Shown here: positions 16,208-24,923 of the stretch, piece after piece
How the letters are laid out: every line of letters begins with the position of its first letter
How positions within the stretch are numbered: the first letter of the stretch is position 1
Made by a program: the position numbers and the translations under genes
Source of the DNA: Vreelandella aquamarina
GTDB lineage: Bacteria; Pseudomonadota; Gammaproteobacteria; Pseudomonadales; Halomonadaceae
Length of the DNA stretch: 64,000 nucleotides
Assembly: GCF_900110265.1 (NCBI RefSeq)
Contig: NZ_FODB01000013.1
Coordinates: 1 to 64,000, forward strand
Direction: 5' to 3'
Notes under the pieces: generated by a model
Database searches by the model: none
What the model saw: the letters and a program-made list of their open reading frames with translations, nothing else
What the model was told of the DNA's origin: nothing

Positions 16208-18100
16208 ATGCTGTCACGTCTGCTCTCGCCGCTGTTCCGTTTTTTTGAGGAGCGCGTTAACCCCTACCCAGAGGGTGAGGTCACCACACCGCCCAAAGGG
16301 CTGTTGCCGTTTATCTGGCACTTTTCGCGCCCGGTGTGGCCGTGGCTGCTAGTGATGTCGTTGATTACGGCGGTGGTATCCGCCGCAGAGGTGGTGTTCT
16401 TTAGCTACATGGGCGATTTGGTGGATTGGCTGGGTGGCGTCGAGCGCGCCGATTTCTGGGCCAACCACGGCCTGTGGCTGGCGGGCCTTGGTTTGTTAGT
16501 GGTGGTGGGCCTGCCGCTACTGGTGCTGCTGCAGTCGCTGGTCACCCACCAGAGCATTTTTGGTAACTACCCGATGATTGGCCGCTGGCTCTCTCATCGC
16601 CATATGCTCAGCCAGAGCCTAGCGTTCTATCAAGATGAGTTTGCCGGGCGGGTATCGCAAAAAGTGATGCAAACCGCGCTGGCCGTGCGGGAAACCGTCA
16701 CCAAAGTGATGGACCTGATGGTTTACGCCATCGTCTATTTTACCGGGGCGGCCATTCTGTTGGGACGCGCCGATCCATGGCTGCTGCTGCCGCTAGGCCT
16801 TTGGCTGATCGGTTATTTGGGCATCATGCGCTTTTTCGTACCGCGCCTGCGGGATGTCTCTATGGCCCAGGCGGATGCTCGAGCTCAGATGACTGGCCGC
16901 GTGGTGGATAGCTACAGCAATATCCAGACTATCAAGCTGTTTGCCGATACTCAGCGCGAAGAGCGCTACGCCAAAGATGCTATGGAGGGCTTTATGGTCA
17001 CCGTGCATCGCCAGATGCGCCTGGTCACGGTGATGAGCGTCTGCTTGACGCTGCTTAATACGCTGCTGCTAGTTGGCACGGCAGGCATGGCGATTGCAGC
17101 GTGGTACATGGAGGCGATCTCTCTGGGCGTGCTGGCTATCGCCATTGCCCTGGTGATGCGGATCCGTTTTATGTCTGACTGGATTTTATGGGAAGTCGCC
17201 GGGCTGTTTGAAAACATCGGCACGGTGCAAGATGGCATGAACACCATCGCCCAGGAGCCGACTGTCAAAGATGCTCCTAATGCCAAAGCATTGAGCGTGC
17301 CCAACGGAGAGATCGTCTTCGATACGCTGCGCTTCCAATATGCCCAGGCAAAAGGGGAGAGCAAAAACGTCTTCGATGGTCTGAGCCTGACCATCAAACC
17401 CGGTGAAAAGATCGGCCTGATTGGCCGTTCCGGGGCGGGGAAATCGACCCTGGCGAACCTGCTGCTGCGCTTTTACGACCTGAAGGGCGGGCGCATTTTG
17501 ATCGATGGACAAAACATAGCCGAGGTCACCCAGACCTCGCTGCGCCATCAGATCGGCATGGTGACCCAAGACACCTCGCTGCTGCACCGTTCGCTGCGAG
17601 ATAACATCCGCTACGGCAGTCCGCACGCCAGCGATGAGGATGTCTGGCAGGCGGTATGCCGTGCCCATGCCGATACTTTCATCAATGACCTAGTCGATCC
17701 CAAAGGGCGGCGAGGTTTGGATGCTCATGTGGGAGAGCGGGGCGTGAAGCTCTCCGGCGGCCAGCGCCAGCGCATTGCCATCGCCCGGGTGCTGCTCAAG
17801 GACGCCCCGATTCTGGTGTTGGATGAAGCCACCTCGGCGCTGGATTCCGAGGTTGAAGCGGCGATTCAAGAGCAGTTGGATGCGTTGATGGAGGGCAAAA
17901 CGGTGATTGCCATCGCCCATCGGCTCTCCACCATTGCCATGCTAGACCGTTTGATTGTGGTGGATGAAGGGCGCATGGTGGAGAGCGGCACTCATCAGGA
18001 ATTGCTGGCTCGAAACGGCATCTACGCAGGCCTTTGGCAGCGCCAGTCGGGCGGCTTTTTGGGTAACGACCTTGATCCTGATAACAACGCCCCCATTTGA
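16208..18100 (+). CDS. ABC exporter, fused membrane and ATP-binding domains
   Basis: This 630-residue half-transporter has an N-terminal six-helix exporter domain (about residues 40-350). Its C-terminal ATPase has Walker A GRSGAGKST near 406, signature LSGGQRQR near 514 and Walker B ILVLDEATSALD near 535. It is of the MsbA/multidrug type and works as a dimer in the inner membrane, exporting a lipid, peptide or drug. The substrate cannot be told from sequence. A GTAAGG ribosome site precedes ATG 16208. A dehydrogenase gene follows by 45 bp and may be cotranscribed. Confidence 0.9.
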   Translation: MLSRLLSPLFRFFEERVNPYPEGEVTTPPKGLLPFIWHFSRPVWPWLLVMSLITAVVSAAEVVFFSYMGDLVDWLGGVERADFWANHGLWLAGLGLLVVVGLPLLVLLQSLVTHQSIFGNYPMIGRWLSHRHMLSQSLAFYQDEFAGRVSQKVMQTALAVRETVTKVMDLMVYAIVYFTGAAILLGRADPWLLLPLGLWLIGYLGIMRFFVPRLRDVSMAQADARAQMTGRVVDSYSNIQTIKLFADTQREERYAKDAMEGFMVTVHRQMRLVTVMSVCLTLLNTLLLVGTAGMAIAAWYMEAISLGVLAIAIALVMRIRFMSDWILWEVAGLFENIGTVQDGMNTIAQEPTVKDAPNAKALSVPNGEIVFDTLRFQYAQAKGESKNVFDGLSLTIKPGEKIGLIGRSGAGKSTLANLLLRFYDLKGGRILIDGQNIAEVTQTSLRHQIGMVTQDTSLLHRSLRDNIRYGSPHASDEDVWQAVCRAHADTFINDLVDPKGRRGLDAHVGERGVKLSGGQRQRIAIARVLLKDAPILVLDEATSALDSEVEAAIQEQLDALMEGKTVIAIAHRLSTIAMLDRLIVVDEGRMVESGTHQELLARNGIYAGLWQRQSGGFLGNDLDPDNNAPI

Positions 18101-18145
18101 GACTAGACCGGTCGCCTAGTAAGGGCGCTTTAACAGGAGGTAGTG

Positions 18146-19153
18146 ATGCAAGCGATTGAGCTTCAACAACCCGGCGGTTTAGATAAATTAAATGTTGTCG
18201 ACGTGGCAGCCCCAGGGGAGCCAGGCCCCGGCGAGATTAAAGTGCGCCTGCACGCCAGCTCACTGAACTTTCACGACTACGCGGTCGTGGCGGGGATGAT
18301 TCCCACCGACGATAAGCGCATCCCAATGTCCGATGGTGCGGGCGTGGTGGAAGCCGTTGGCGAAGGTGTGGAAGAGTTTGCCGTGGGCGATGCGGTCGTC
18401 TCGACCTTCTTCCCATACTGGCTGGAAGGCCCGGCGCGCGTAGGCGACTTTACCACCACCCCTGGCGATGGCGTCGATGGCTATGCCCGCGAGCAGGTAA
18501 TTCGACCGGCCACATGGTTTGCTCGCCAGCCGATCGGCTACAGCCATGTAGAATCCGCCACGTTGACCACCGCAGGATTGACCGCTTGGCGCGCGCTGGT
18601 GGTGGACGGCGGCTTGAAAGCGGGCGATACCGTGCTGGTACTGGGTACCGGCGGGGTGTCGATCTTTGCGCTGCAGTTCGCCAAGCTGATGGGGGCTCGA
18701 GTGATCGCGACCTCCTCTTCCAATGAGAAGCTGGAGCGCCTGCGTAGCCTCGGCGCGGAGCACACCATCAACTACCGCGAGACACCCGAGTGGGGAAAAG
18801 CGGTCAAAGCGTTGACCGACGGCAAAGGCGTGGATCACGTCATCGAGGTAGGCGGCCCCGGTACGCTGCCGCAATCCATCGATGCCGTGAAGATTGGTGG
18901 ACACATTTCGCTGATTGGCGTACTGACCGGCCGCGAGGGAGACATTCCCACTGCCAAGCTCATGGCGAAACAGGCCAAGCTGCAGGGTTTGATCGTCGGT
19001 AGCCGTCGCCACCAGATCGAGATGATCGACGCGATCGAAGCGGCGAATTTGAAACCGATCATCGATCGTGAATTCCCGCTTAGCGAGATTGCCGAGGCGT
19101 TTCGTCATCAAGAATCGGGCAAGCACTTTGGTAAAATTTGCCTGACCTTCTGA
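18146..19153 (+). CDS. NAD(P)-dependent medium-chain alcohol dehydrogenase/quinone oxidoreductase family
   Basis: This protein of about 335 residues belongs to the medium-chain reductase superfamily. The N-terminal catalytic domain (SSLNFHDYAVVAG) lacks the structural-zinc cysteine cluster. The cofactor-binding segment VLGTGGVSIFALQFAK lies near residue 170 and an SSSNEK loop follows, which suggests NADP preference. ATG 18146 is preferred to the GTG at 18143, since AGGAGG is 5 bases before it. A terminator follows at 19203-19225. The physiological substrate is unknown. Confidence 0.85.
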   Translation: MQAIELQQPGGLDKLNVVDVAAPGEPGPGEIKVRLHASSLNFHDYAVVAGMIPTDDKRIPMSDGAGVVEAVGEGVEEFAVGDAVVSTFFPYWLEGPARVGDFTTTPGDGVDGYAREQVIRPATWFARQPIGYSHVESATLTTAGLTAWRALVVDGGLKAGDTVLVLGTGGVSIFALQFAKLMGARVIATSSSNEKLERLRSLGAEHTINYRETPEWGKAVKALTDGKGVDHVIEVGGPGTLPQSIDAVKIGGHISLIGVLTGREGDIPTAKLMAKQAKLQGLIVGSRRHQIEMIDAIEAANLKPIIDREFPLSEIAEAFRHQESGKHFGKICLTF

Positions 19154-19202
19154 TCAAAATGCGCGTCAAACCTCGGCCTTCTAGGCTGGGGAAGGAAAGC
19201 GC

Positions 19203-19225
19203 GAGGCGCGCAGCGCCTCTTTTTT
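19203..19225 (+). terminator. Intrinsic terminator after the dehydrogenase gene
   Basis: GAGGCGC and GCGCCTC form a 7-bp stem over GCA and are followed by six Ts. The TnpB element begins immediately after this T-run. Confidence 0.85.
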
Positions 19226-19236
19226 GACACGCTATA

Positions 19237-19250
19237 TCTAGCGCGCTAGA
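19237..19250. repeat. Palindrome, candidate left-end hairpin of the TnpB element
   Basis: TCTAGCGCGCTAGA is a perfect 14-base palindrome ending 8 bases before the tnpB start. Subterminal hairpins of this kind are recognised by the Y1 transposase in IS200/IS605 elements. Here it could also overlap the tnpB promoter. Confidence 0.5.
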
Positions 19251-19258
19251 TTAAAAGC

Positions 19259-20416
19259 ATGACGACCGTACACCGCGCCTATCGTTATCGGTTTTATCCC
19301 ACGTCCGAGCAAGCCGACCAACTTGCTCGGACGTTTGGCTGTGTGCGGTACGTTTACAACCACTTCCTCCGCCAGCGCACCGATGCCTGGTTTGAGCATC
19401 AAGAGCGGATGGGCTACAACGCCACCGCCAAAGCCCTCACGACCCTCAAGAAACAGCCGGACACGGCGTTTCTGGCCGAGGTGTCCAATGTCTGCTTGCA
19501 ACAGTCGCTCCGGCATCTCGACCGCGCCTTCTCAAACTTCTTCAAAGGTCAGGCGCGGTATCCCACCTTTAAGAAAAAGCAGCGCAAGCAATCCGCTACC
19601 TACATGGCCAACGGCTTTCGCTGGCGCGATGGCAAGCTGTGGCTTGCTAAGCACAAAGACCCGCTCGACATCCGGTGGAGTCGTTATTTTTCCGGCACAC
19701 CAAGCAGCATCACGGTGAGCTGCGATACCGCTGGCCGTTACCACGTCAGCTTTTTGGTGGAAGAAGCGGTCACGCCGCTGCCCGTGACACCCAAAATGGT
19801 CGGTATCGACCTTGGGCTGACGCACCGCGTCATCACCAGTCACGGCGATAAAATCCCCAATCCGCGCTTTCTGCGCCGTACCGAGCGTAAATTGGCGCGG
19901 GCACAACGAAGCCTGTCGCACAAACGGAAAGGCTCTAACAACCGCGCCAAGGCGCGGCATCGGGTGGCCAAGGTGTATGCCAAACTGGCCGATCAGCGCC
20001 GCGATGCCACCCACAAACTCTCCACGCAGCTTATTCACGAGAACCAAGTTATTGCTGCCGAGAGTTTGCAAGTCAAAAACCTGCTGAAAAACCGCTCGCT
20101 CTCAAAGGCGATCAGCGACGTAGGCTGGCACCAGCTCACCCAACAACTGGCGTACAAGGCCGAGCGGTACGGGCGCGATTTCGTTCAGATCGACAAGTGG
20201 TATCCCAGTTCGAAGCGATGCTTTCACTGTGGCCATATCATCGACAACATGCCCCTTAACATCCGCACTTGGAACTGCCCAAGCTGCGGCACCCAAGGCA
20301 TCGACCGGGACGTGAACGCTGCCCGCAACATTTTGCAATCGGGCAAAGCCATTCTGGCGGGGGCTGACAAGCTGCGCCAGCATGAGAAAACTACCGTGGG
20401 GCTCACGGGAAGCTAA
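19259..20416 (+). CDS. tnpB: RNA-guided transposon nuclease TnpB (OrfB, IS200/IS605)
   Basis: This 385-residue protein has all the nuclease features intact. The N-terminal YRYRFYPTSEQADQL and FGCVRYVYNHFL segments are present. RuvC-I aspartate is in GIDLGLTHR near 182, and RuvC-II glutamate is in IAAESLQVKNL near 267. A zinc ribbon carries CFHCGH near 320 and CPSCGTQ near 340. The RuvC-III aspartate is in DRDVNAARNI near 350. TnpB cuts DNA next to a TAM using an omega RNA made from the element's right end, which helps to keep the element in place. No TnpA is present, so movement would need a partner supplied elsewhere. The length is usual for the family. Confidence 0.93.
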   Translation: MTTVHRAYRYRFYPTSEQADQLARTFGCVRYVYNHFLRQRTDAWFEHQERMGYNATAKALTTLKKQPDTAFLAEVSNVCLQQSLRHLDRAFSNFFKGQARYPTFKKKQRKQSATYMANGFRWRDGKLWLAKHKDPLDIRWSRYFSGTPSSITVSCDTAGRYHVSFLVEEAVTPLPVTPKMVGIDLGLTHRVITSHGDKIPNPRFLRRTERKLARAQRSLSHKRKGSNNRAKARHRVAKVYAKLADQRRDATHKLSTQLIHENQVIAAESLQVKNLLKNRSLSKAISDVGWHQLTQQLAYKAERYGRDFVQIDKWYPSSKRCFHCGHIIDNMPLNIRTWNCPSCGTQGIDRDVNAARNILQSGKAILAGADKLRQHEKTTVGLTGS

Positions 20417-20580
20417 GCCTGTGGAGCTTGTGTAAGACCTGAGGTGCTATCACCAAGGGCAACGGGCTGCGAAGCAGGAACCTGGAAGGCGACAACCAGG
20501 AACCCCCTTCCTTTCCGCCGTAGGCGGCAGCGTCCTAAAACGCTGAGGGAGGGGAGGAGGTCAAAATCAAGCGCTAACAA
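20400..20580 (+). ncRNA. Presumed omega RNA of TnpB (right-end RNA)
   Basis: The stretch from the end of tnpB through the element's right end holds several stems: CCGCC/GGCGG over GTA near 20515, AGCGT/ACGCT near 20530, and CCCCCTTCC facing GGGAGGGG. It ends at GGAGGTCAA (about 20557-20564), where the scaffold of omega RNAs normally meets the guide. The guide would be the flanking sequence from about 20565. Exact RNA ends cannot be read from sequence. Confidence 0.65.
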
Positions 20581-20636
20581 TCGTACTACACGTCTGCATA
20601 GAAGGCGGGCGTGTAGTGCGTATCAACCATGTTGCC

Positions 20637-20903
20637 CTACTCTCCTAATCGGCTAAATACCACGCCTTTTACCTCAAGTTCCCAGATGTCGTCGTAAGGC
20701 ACAGTGACGCCATCCATATCGCCAGGGTCGCCGGTACTGTTTTTAATCACGGTGTCGGGAATGACCTTCACTCCCATCACCCCGACATGCTGAATTCTTC
20801 CGCTGAACCGGTTGCCTTCCTGCTCAATGAGCACCCGCTCGCCTGCAATGCACTTCGCAAGCTTCTCGTGTAGTTCAGCCATCGTGACATTCACCACGCT
20901 CAT
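20637..20903 (-). CDS. Small conserved-looking protein of unknown function
   Basis: This 88-residue acidic, soluble protein starts at ATG 20903, where GGAGG lies 5 bases upstream; the longer frame to 20945 has no ribosome site. It contains a short beta-rich core (VLIEQEGNRFSGRIQHVGV, then IWELEVKGVVFSRLGE) and no membrane segment. I do not recognise a family. It lies between the TnpB element and a rightward gene pair, with nothing in context to suggest a role. Confidence 0.6.
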   Translation of the reverse strand: MSVVNVTMAELHEKLAKCIAGERVLIEQEGNRFSGRIQHVGVMGVKVIPDTVIKNSTGDPGDMDGVTVPYDDIWELEVKGVVFSRLGE

Positions 20904-21039
20904 CGTCGCCTCCTGCGCATCGCTCAAAAGTGAGTTACTTGGCAATAACGACTTTATTTTAGACGATAAGTTCGGCTAGCCCGGGGGGGTGGCATAAGGC
21001 ATGCTAACCTTAATCTAGTTTACTGAATCGAGGCGAGAT

Positions 21040-21852
21040 ATGGCGCAAGGCTCAACGAACGTGGCTTTATCGCCATGGAACGTGGTGGCATTAGACACCT
21101 TTCAAACCCCTGAGCGCACTCAGGCGAGCCAGTGGCGGCGTAGCTGGCGAGCGGCCACCACCTGGATGATAGGCAAGGAAGCTTCCGAGCGCCAAGCGAA
21201 GCAGGAGAGTGAACTGCGCGCGCTGCCTAAAGTGAAGCTGGCGCATGTTGCGCCCCCCATTGACTGGCTGCCCGCCACCGAACGCTTGAAACAGGCGCTG
21301 AAAGACTACGAAGATGCGCCGGTTGTGCTGTTTATTTCACCGCCTTACGGCGGGCACAGCACCGTGGTGAGCCAATGGGCTGCGCAACAGGATATTCCTT
21401 GCCTCACCGTACCCACGCTGAAAGAGCTAGTGGACGGCAGCCTAGCCTGGGTAGAAGACGCTACCCAGCTAAAGCGCTGGGCAATTCCTGCCTTGGAGTA
21501 CCACTTTTTACGCCATACCAATGGCTTGCAAAGCGTTCGTGAGTTGCTTGAGCGTGCCTTGAGTGGGCGCCTGGGGCAGAGCGTGATGGGGTGCGATAGC
21601 TGGACCTACGCCTACTTACAGCATGCGGTGGGGCTGGAGGGCGTGCCGGTATTGACCCTCCAAGGGCTAGAAGACCAAGCCTTAAAGCACGTGCTGCCCT
21701 TTTCTGACCACGAAGCGTTAAACGCACGCTTTGCCCTGGCGCAGCGTGGCATTCTTAGCAGCCAGCAAGGGCGCTGGCAGGTGGCGCCGCTTAGCTATGC
21801 CAGCGTGCGGCAGCTGCTTGAGTCGCGTAACTATCTCGTTGACCCGCTCTAG
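21040..21852 (+). CDS. Unknown protein with a P-loop-like segment, paired with MscS
   Basis: This 270-residue soluble protein is not one I recognise. A hydrophobic strand leads to a glycine-rich turn (VVLFISPPYGGHSTVV near residue 100). It recalls a Walker A loop but has histidine in place of lysine. A later segment PVLTLQGLEDQALKHVLPF and a C-terminal winged-helix-like stretch (RFALAQRGILSSQQGRWQVA) follow the layout of AAA-type proteins. It ends 8 bp before an MscS-family gene, so the two are surely cotranscribed. It may be a non-hydrolysing nucleotide sensor or a scaffold for the channel; that is inference only. Confidence 0.6.
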   Translation: MAQGSTNVALSPWNVVALDTFQTPERTQASQWRRSWRAATTWMIGKEASERQAKQESELRALPKVKLAHVAPPIDWLPATERLKQALKDYEDAPVVLFISPPYGGHSTVVSQWAAQQDIPCLTVPTLKELVDGSLAWVEDATQLKRWAIPALEYHFLRHTNGLQSVRELLERALSGRLGQSVMGCDSWTYAYLQHAVGLEGVPVLTLQGLEDQALKHVLPFSDHEALNARFALAQRGILSSQQGRWQVAPLSYASVRQLLESRNYLVDPL

Positions 21853-21860
21853 GAGCACTA

Positions 21861-22673
21861 ATGGAAGACCAAGGGCAGTACGCCAAGCTGTTTAACGAAA
21901 TGGATAGCCAAGCGTTGATAACGCTCGGCCTTATCTTGGTCAGCACGATTCTACTGATTATTGTCAGCCAGCGAGGACTCAACTGGGTGGCGAATCGGCT
22001 ACACGGCCAAGTGCGCTTTCGGGTCTTTGCCCTGGTGCCGCTCACCCGCCTGCTAATTTTGATCGCCGCGCTCGCCACTGCCGTCCCCATCATTATCGAG
22101 CCGTCGTTGCGCAATATGGTGACGCTGCTGGGGGCGATTGGCTTAGCCATTGGCTTTGCCCTGAAAGACTATGTCAGCAGCCTGATCGCTGGGGTAGTGT
22201 CTGCCGTCGAGCTACCGTACCGGCCTGGCGACTGGGTGAATATCGAAGGCACGTACGGCGAAGTAAAGCACGTGGGCATGCGTACGGTAGAAGTACAAAC
22301 TCCTGATGACGATCTGGTCGCCGTGCCGCATTTGAAGCTCTGGGACACCGCGATCTATAACGCCAATAATGGTGGCACTAGCCTGCAGTGCGTGGCGAGT
22401 TTTTACCTTCATCCAGAGCATGAAGCCGGCTGGGTGCGCAAAGCACTGCGCGATGTGGCGCTGACCAGTGCTTATTTAAAATTTGGAGAGCCGATTATTG
22501 TGGTGGCGGAGGAGAAGCCCTGGGGCACCCATTACCGTATCCGCGCCTACCCCGTCGACCCCCGCCAGCAGTTTCTGTTTGTCACTGATTTAACGGTGCG
22601 CGGCAAAACAGTGCTTAGCGCTGCTGGCATTCAACCAGCGCTGCTACCACCGGATGCGGCACTAGATGCATAG
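21861..22673 (+). CDS. Small-conductance mechanosensitive channel, MscS family
   Basis: This 270-residue protein has about three membrane segments and the MscS pore helix (LLGAIGLAIGFALKDYVSS near residue 88), followed by GDWVNIEGTYGEVKHVGMRTVEV of the beta domain. It releases solutes when membrane tension rises, a need for salt-adapted cells. AGGAG precedes the ATG. The pore helix keeps the Gly/Ala packing pattern, so a working channel is expected. It is immediately downstream of the unknown P-loop-like gene. Confidence 0.88.
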   Translation: MEDQGQYAKLFNEMDSQALITLGLILVSTILLIIVSQRGLNWVANRLHGQVRFRVFALVPLTRLLILIAALATAVPIIIEPSLRNMVTLLGAIGLAIGFALKDYVSSLIAGVVSAVELPYRPGDWVNIEGTYGEVKHVGMRTVEVQTPDDDLVAVPHLKLWDTAIYNANNGGTSLQCVASFYLHPEHEAGWVRKALRDVALTSAYLKFGEPIIVVAEEKPWGTHYRIRAYPVDPRQQFLFVTDLTVRGKTVLSAAGIQPALLPPDAALDA

Positions 22674-22766
22674 TTGGATGAATAAAAGCAACCCGACCGC
22701 CAGCAGAGATGCCAGCGGCGGAAGGGTGGATCTTCGTGCCGAGGGATGCGTTGAGCGACTAGCGGC

Positions 22767-23498
22767 TCAAGCCTCGTCTTCCGGCAGTTCCGCGTTATGG
22801 AAGACATTCTGGACGTCGTCCAGGTCGTTGAGCATACCCAGAAACTTTTCAAACATCGCCACGTCGTCGCCTTCGATGGGCGTGGTGGTTTGTGGCAAGA
22901 ACTGGATTTCGTCGACCTCGAAGTTGATCTCACCCAGCGCATCCAACAGTGCCTGCTTGGCTTTGGCGTAGTCGGTATGCGGCGCAAAGACGGTGATGCG
23001 CCCCTCTTCCTGTTCGATATCGGTCACGTCCACGTCGGCTTCCATCAGCGCTTCCAGTACGGTTTCTTCATCGCTACCAGCGAAAGAGAAGATCGCGCAG
23101 TGGTCGAACATGTGGCTGACGCTGCCCGGCGTGCCGATCTTGCTCTTGGTTTTGGTGAAGCAGCCGCGTACATCGCCAAAGGTGCGGTTGGGGTTGTCGG
23201 TCAAGCAGTCGACAATCACCATGGCGTTGCCGGGGCCAAAGCCCTCGTAGCGTGCCGGAGAGAAGTCTTCGCCGCCTGCGCCGCTGGCTTTATCCAGGGC
23301 TTTATCAATGACGTGGGACGGCACCTGGTCTTTCTTGGCACGCTCCATCAAACCGCGCAGCGCGAGGTTACCGTTGGGGTCCGTGCCGCCCGCTTTGGCA
23401 CAGACGTAAATTTCACGTCCATACTTGCTGTAAACTTTGGTTTTCGCAGCGGCCGTTTTGGCCATGGATTCCTTACGGTTTTGAAACGCCCTGCCCAT
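22767..23498 (-). CDS. yeeN: YebC/PmpR family protein, YeeN type
   Basis: This 243-residue protein starts [19 protein letters not shown] and carries [30 protein letters not shown] and [24 protein letters not shown]. These mark the YebC/PmpR family, closer to E. coli YeeN than to YebC. Family members were named as DNA-binding regulators, and recent work links YebC to translation of proline-rich stretches. Which role applies to the YeeN branch is not settled. The gene is alone on the minus strand, converging on the MscS gene. Confidence 0.9.
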   Translation of the reverse strand: MGRAFQNRKESMAKTAAAKTKVYSKYGREIYVCAKAGGTDPNGNLALRGLMERAKKDQVPSHVIDKALDKASGAGGEDFSPARYEGFGPGNAMVIVDCLTDNPNRTFGDVRGCFTKTKSKIGTPGSVSHMFDHCAIFSFAGSDEETVLEALMEADVDVTDIEQEEGRITVFAPHTDYAKAKQALLDALGEINFEVDEIQFLPQTTTPIEGDDVAMFEKFLGMLNDLDDVQNVFHNAELPEDEA

Positions 23499-23731
23499 AT
23501 TGAAGTCCTTTATTAGCCATGAACCGCCTGCATGGCAGGCGTCATCGTTTTCAAAAAGGGGAAAATTTTACCCAACAGCGTACCATGCTAACAGCGTTAT
23601 TTAAGCGTCTTTGTGGTTTCAGCAGCGTTGAGTAAAGAAGCCTCCCCCGGCTGCCCAATCATTGGCCACTGGCAAGCCCACCCTTGGCGTATACTGGCCC
23701 ACTGATCACCATACCTTTCAGGGAGGAGAAG

Positions 23732-24349
23732 ATGCCGTTAACACTCTGGCTTTCGCTGGCTGCTATCTGCGCGATGGGCGCTATGTCGCCTGGGCCAGGC
23801 TTAGCGCTGGTACTTCGCCATACGTTAGGCGGTGGACGCGTGCCGGGCATCACGGCCGCTGTTTTTCATGCGTTGGGGGTGGGGTTTTACGCGCTGTTCA
23901 CCGTGCTGGGGCTGGGTGCGATGATGGCCAATTTTCCCGCGTTATTTCAGGTGATTACGTGGTGCGGTGCGGCTTATTTGGCGTGGCTAGGTATTAAGGC
24001 ATTACGGGCAGGGCGTGGGGGAGCGTTCTCACCGGGCGCTGTCACCACCACGCCGCGTCAAGCGGCCAAAGAGGCTGTGCTGGTAGCGTTGGGCAACCCT
24101 AAGCTCATCCTCTTTTTTGTCGCGCTATTAAGCCAGTTTGTGACGCCAGAAATGAACCTGCTTGCGAAGGCGATTATTGTCGCCACAGCTATTATGATTG
24201 ATGGAGGCTGGTACGTGCTGGTGGCAGTGGGGCTCTCTCACTCTCGAGTGCTGCCGTGGCTACAGCGTCACGCTCACTGGATTAACCGCATTACGGGCGT
24301 GCTGTTGATCGCGCTAGCGTTGCGTGTAGTGGCAGGGCCAATCATTTAA
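23732..24349 (+). CDS. LysE/RhtB-family amino-acid exporter
   Basis: This 205-residue membrane protein has about six hydrophobic segments and the family start AAICAMGAMSPGPGLALVLRHTLGGG. A GNPKLILFFVALLSQF segment is also typical. It is an inner-membrane efflux protein for amino acids or homoserine-lactone-like compounds; the substrate is not evident. ATG 23732 follows GGGAGGAG closely, so the frame upstream to 23684 is not used. A 9-bp hairpin separates it from the glutathione peroxidase gene. Confidence 0.88.
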   Translation: MPLTLWLSLAAICAMGAMSPGPGLALVLRHTLGGGRVPGITAAVFHALGVGFYALFTVLGLGAMMANFPALFQVITWCGAAYLAWLGIKALRAGRGGAFSPGAVTTTPRQAAKEAVLVALGNPKLILFFVALLSQFVTPEMNLLAKAIIVATAIMIDGGWYVLVAVGLSHSRVLPWLQRHAHWINRITGVLLIALALRVVAGPII

Positions 24350-24361
24350 CCTGTGCGCTGG

Positions 24362-24383
24362 TGCCACTACCGTTGTAGTGGCA
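24362..24383 (+). terminator. Hairpin after the LysE-family gene
   Basis: TGCCACTAC and GTAGTGGCA form a perfect 9-bp stem over CGTT, 12 bp after the stop codon. There is no T-run, so termination would be Rho-assisted or partial. Confidence 0.45.
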
Positions 24384-24425
24384 AGGTAAGGTGTATGCTG
24401 GCAAAGGCATTTTAGAGGCCTGGCG

Positions 24426-24911
24426 ATGACGATTTACGAGCAGGATTGTTATACCCATCAAGGTAAGCCCTTCAATCTGCGCGCTTTGCGTGGGCAGGTA
24501 TTATTGGTGGTCAATGTGGCCAGCCAGTGCGGTTTTACGCCGCAGTTGAAAGAGCTCGAGGGGCTGTACCAGCGTTACCGGGATCGTGGATTTACCGTGT
24601 TGGGCTTCCCCTGTAACCAGTTTGGCCGCCAGTCGCCCGAGAGTGCCGAGGCGTTCTGCGCCTTTGGCGAGCAGCAGTTCGGGGTGAGCTTTCCGCTGCT
24701 GGAAAAGGTGAAAGTCAACGGCTCCGATGCTCACCCGCTATTTGTACAGCTCAAGCGGGAGGCGCCAGGGATTTTGGGCACCAAAGCTGTAAAGTGGAAT
24801 TTCACCAAGTTTCTGGTAGGCCGAGATGGCAAGGTCATCGCCCGCTTTGGCCCCAAGGATCATGGGTTAACGCTGCGCTTAGCCCTTGAAGCCGCACTGG
24901 ATAAAGAGTGA
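24426..24911 (+). CDS. Glutathione peroxidase family thiol peroxidase (BtuE-like)
   Basis: This 161-residue protein has the family's catalytic set: cysteine in VNVASQCGFTPQ near residue 35, glutamine in GFPCNQFGRQ near 70, and the Trp-Asn of KWNFTKFLVG near 125. The active residue is cysteine, not selenocysteine. Bacterial members reduce peroxides using thioredoxin or glutathione in the cytosol. The length is normal and the start at 24426 fits the GGCG-rich leader, though the ribosome site is weak. Confidence 0.92.
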   Translation: MTIYEQDCYTHQGKPFNLRALRGQVLLVVNVASQCGFTPQLKELEGLYQRYRDRGFTVLGFPCNQFGRQSPESAEAFCAFGEQQFGVSFPLLEKVKVNGSDAHPLFVQLKREAPGILGTKAVKWNFTKFLVGRDGKVIARFGPKDHGLTLRLALEAALDKE

Positions 24912-24923
24912 ATCAGCCAGCCG

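Larger units (their letters stand above)
19226..20564 (+). mobile_element. IS200/IS605-family element carrying only tnpB (IS1341-like)
   Basis: The unit contains a tnpB gene without a TnpA transposase. A palindrome TCTAGCGCGCTAGA (19237-19250) lies just before the gene as a candidate left-end hairpin. Stacked hairpins at 20503-20556 lead to GGAGGTCAA at the right end, as is usual for these elements. The left boundary is uncertain; TTTTTTGAC at 19220-19228, part of the preceding terminator, is a plausible target or TAM. IS605-type elements make no target duplication, so none is expected. Confidence 0.75.

Noticed and set aside
18260-19126. A 288-codon open frame on the minus strand opposite the MDR gene
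   Set aside because: It lies wholly inside a convincing MDR coding region, with no ribosome site and a composition typical of an antisense shadow.
19226-20580. The TnpB element as a CRISPR-Cas12 locus
   Set aside because: The protein is only 385 residues with the TnpB layout, there is no array, and the right end has IS200/IS605 features.
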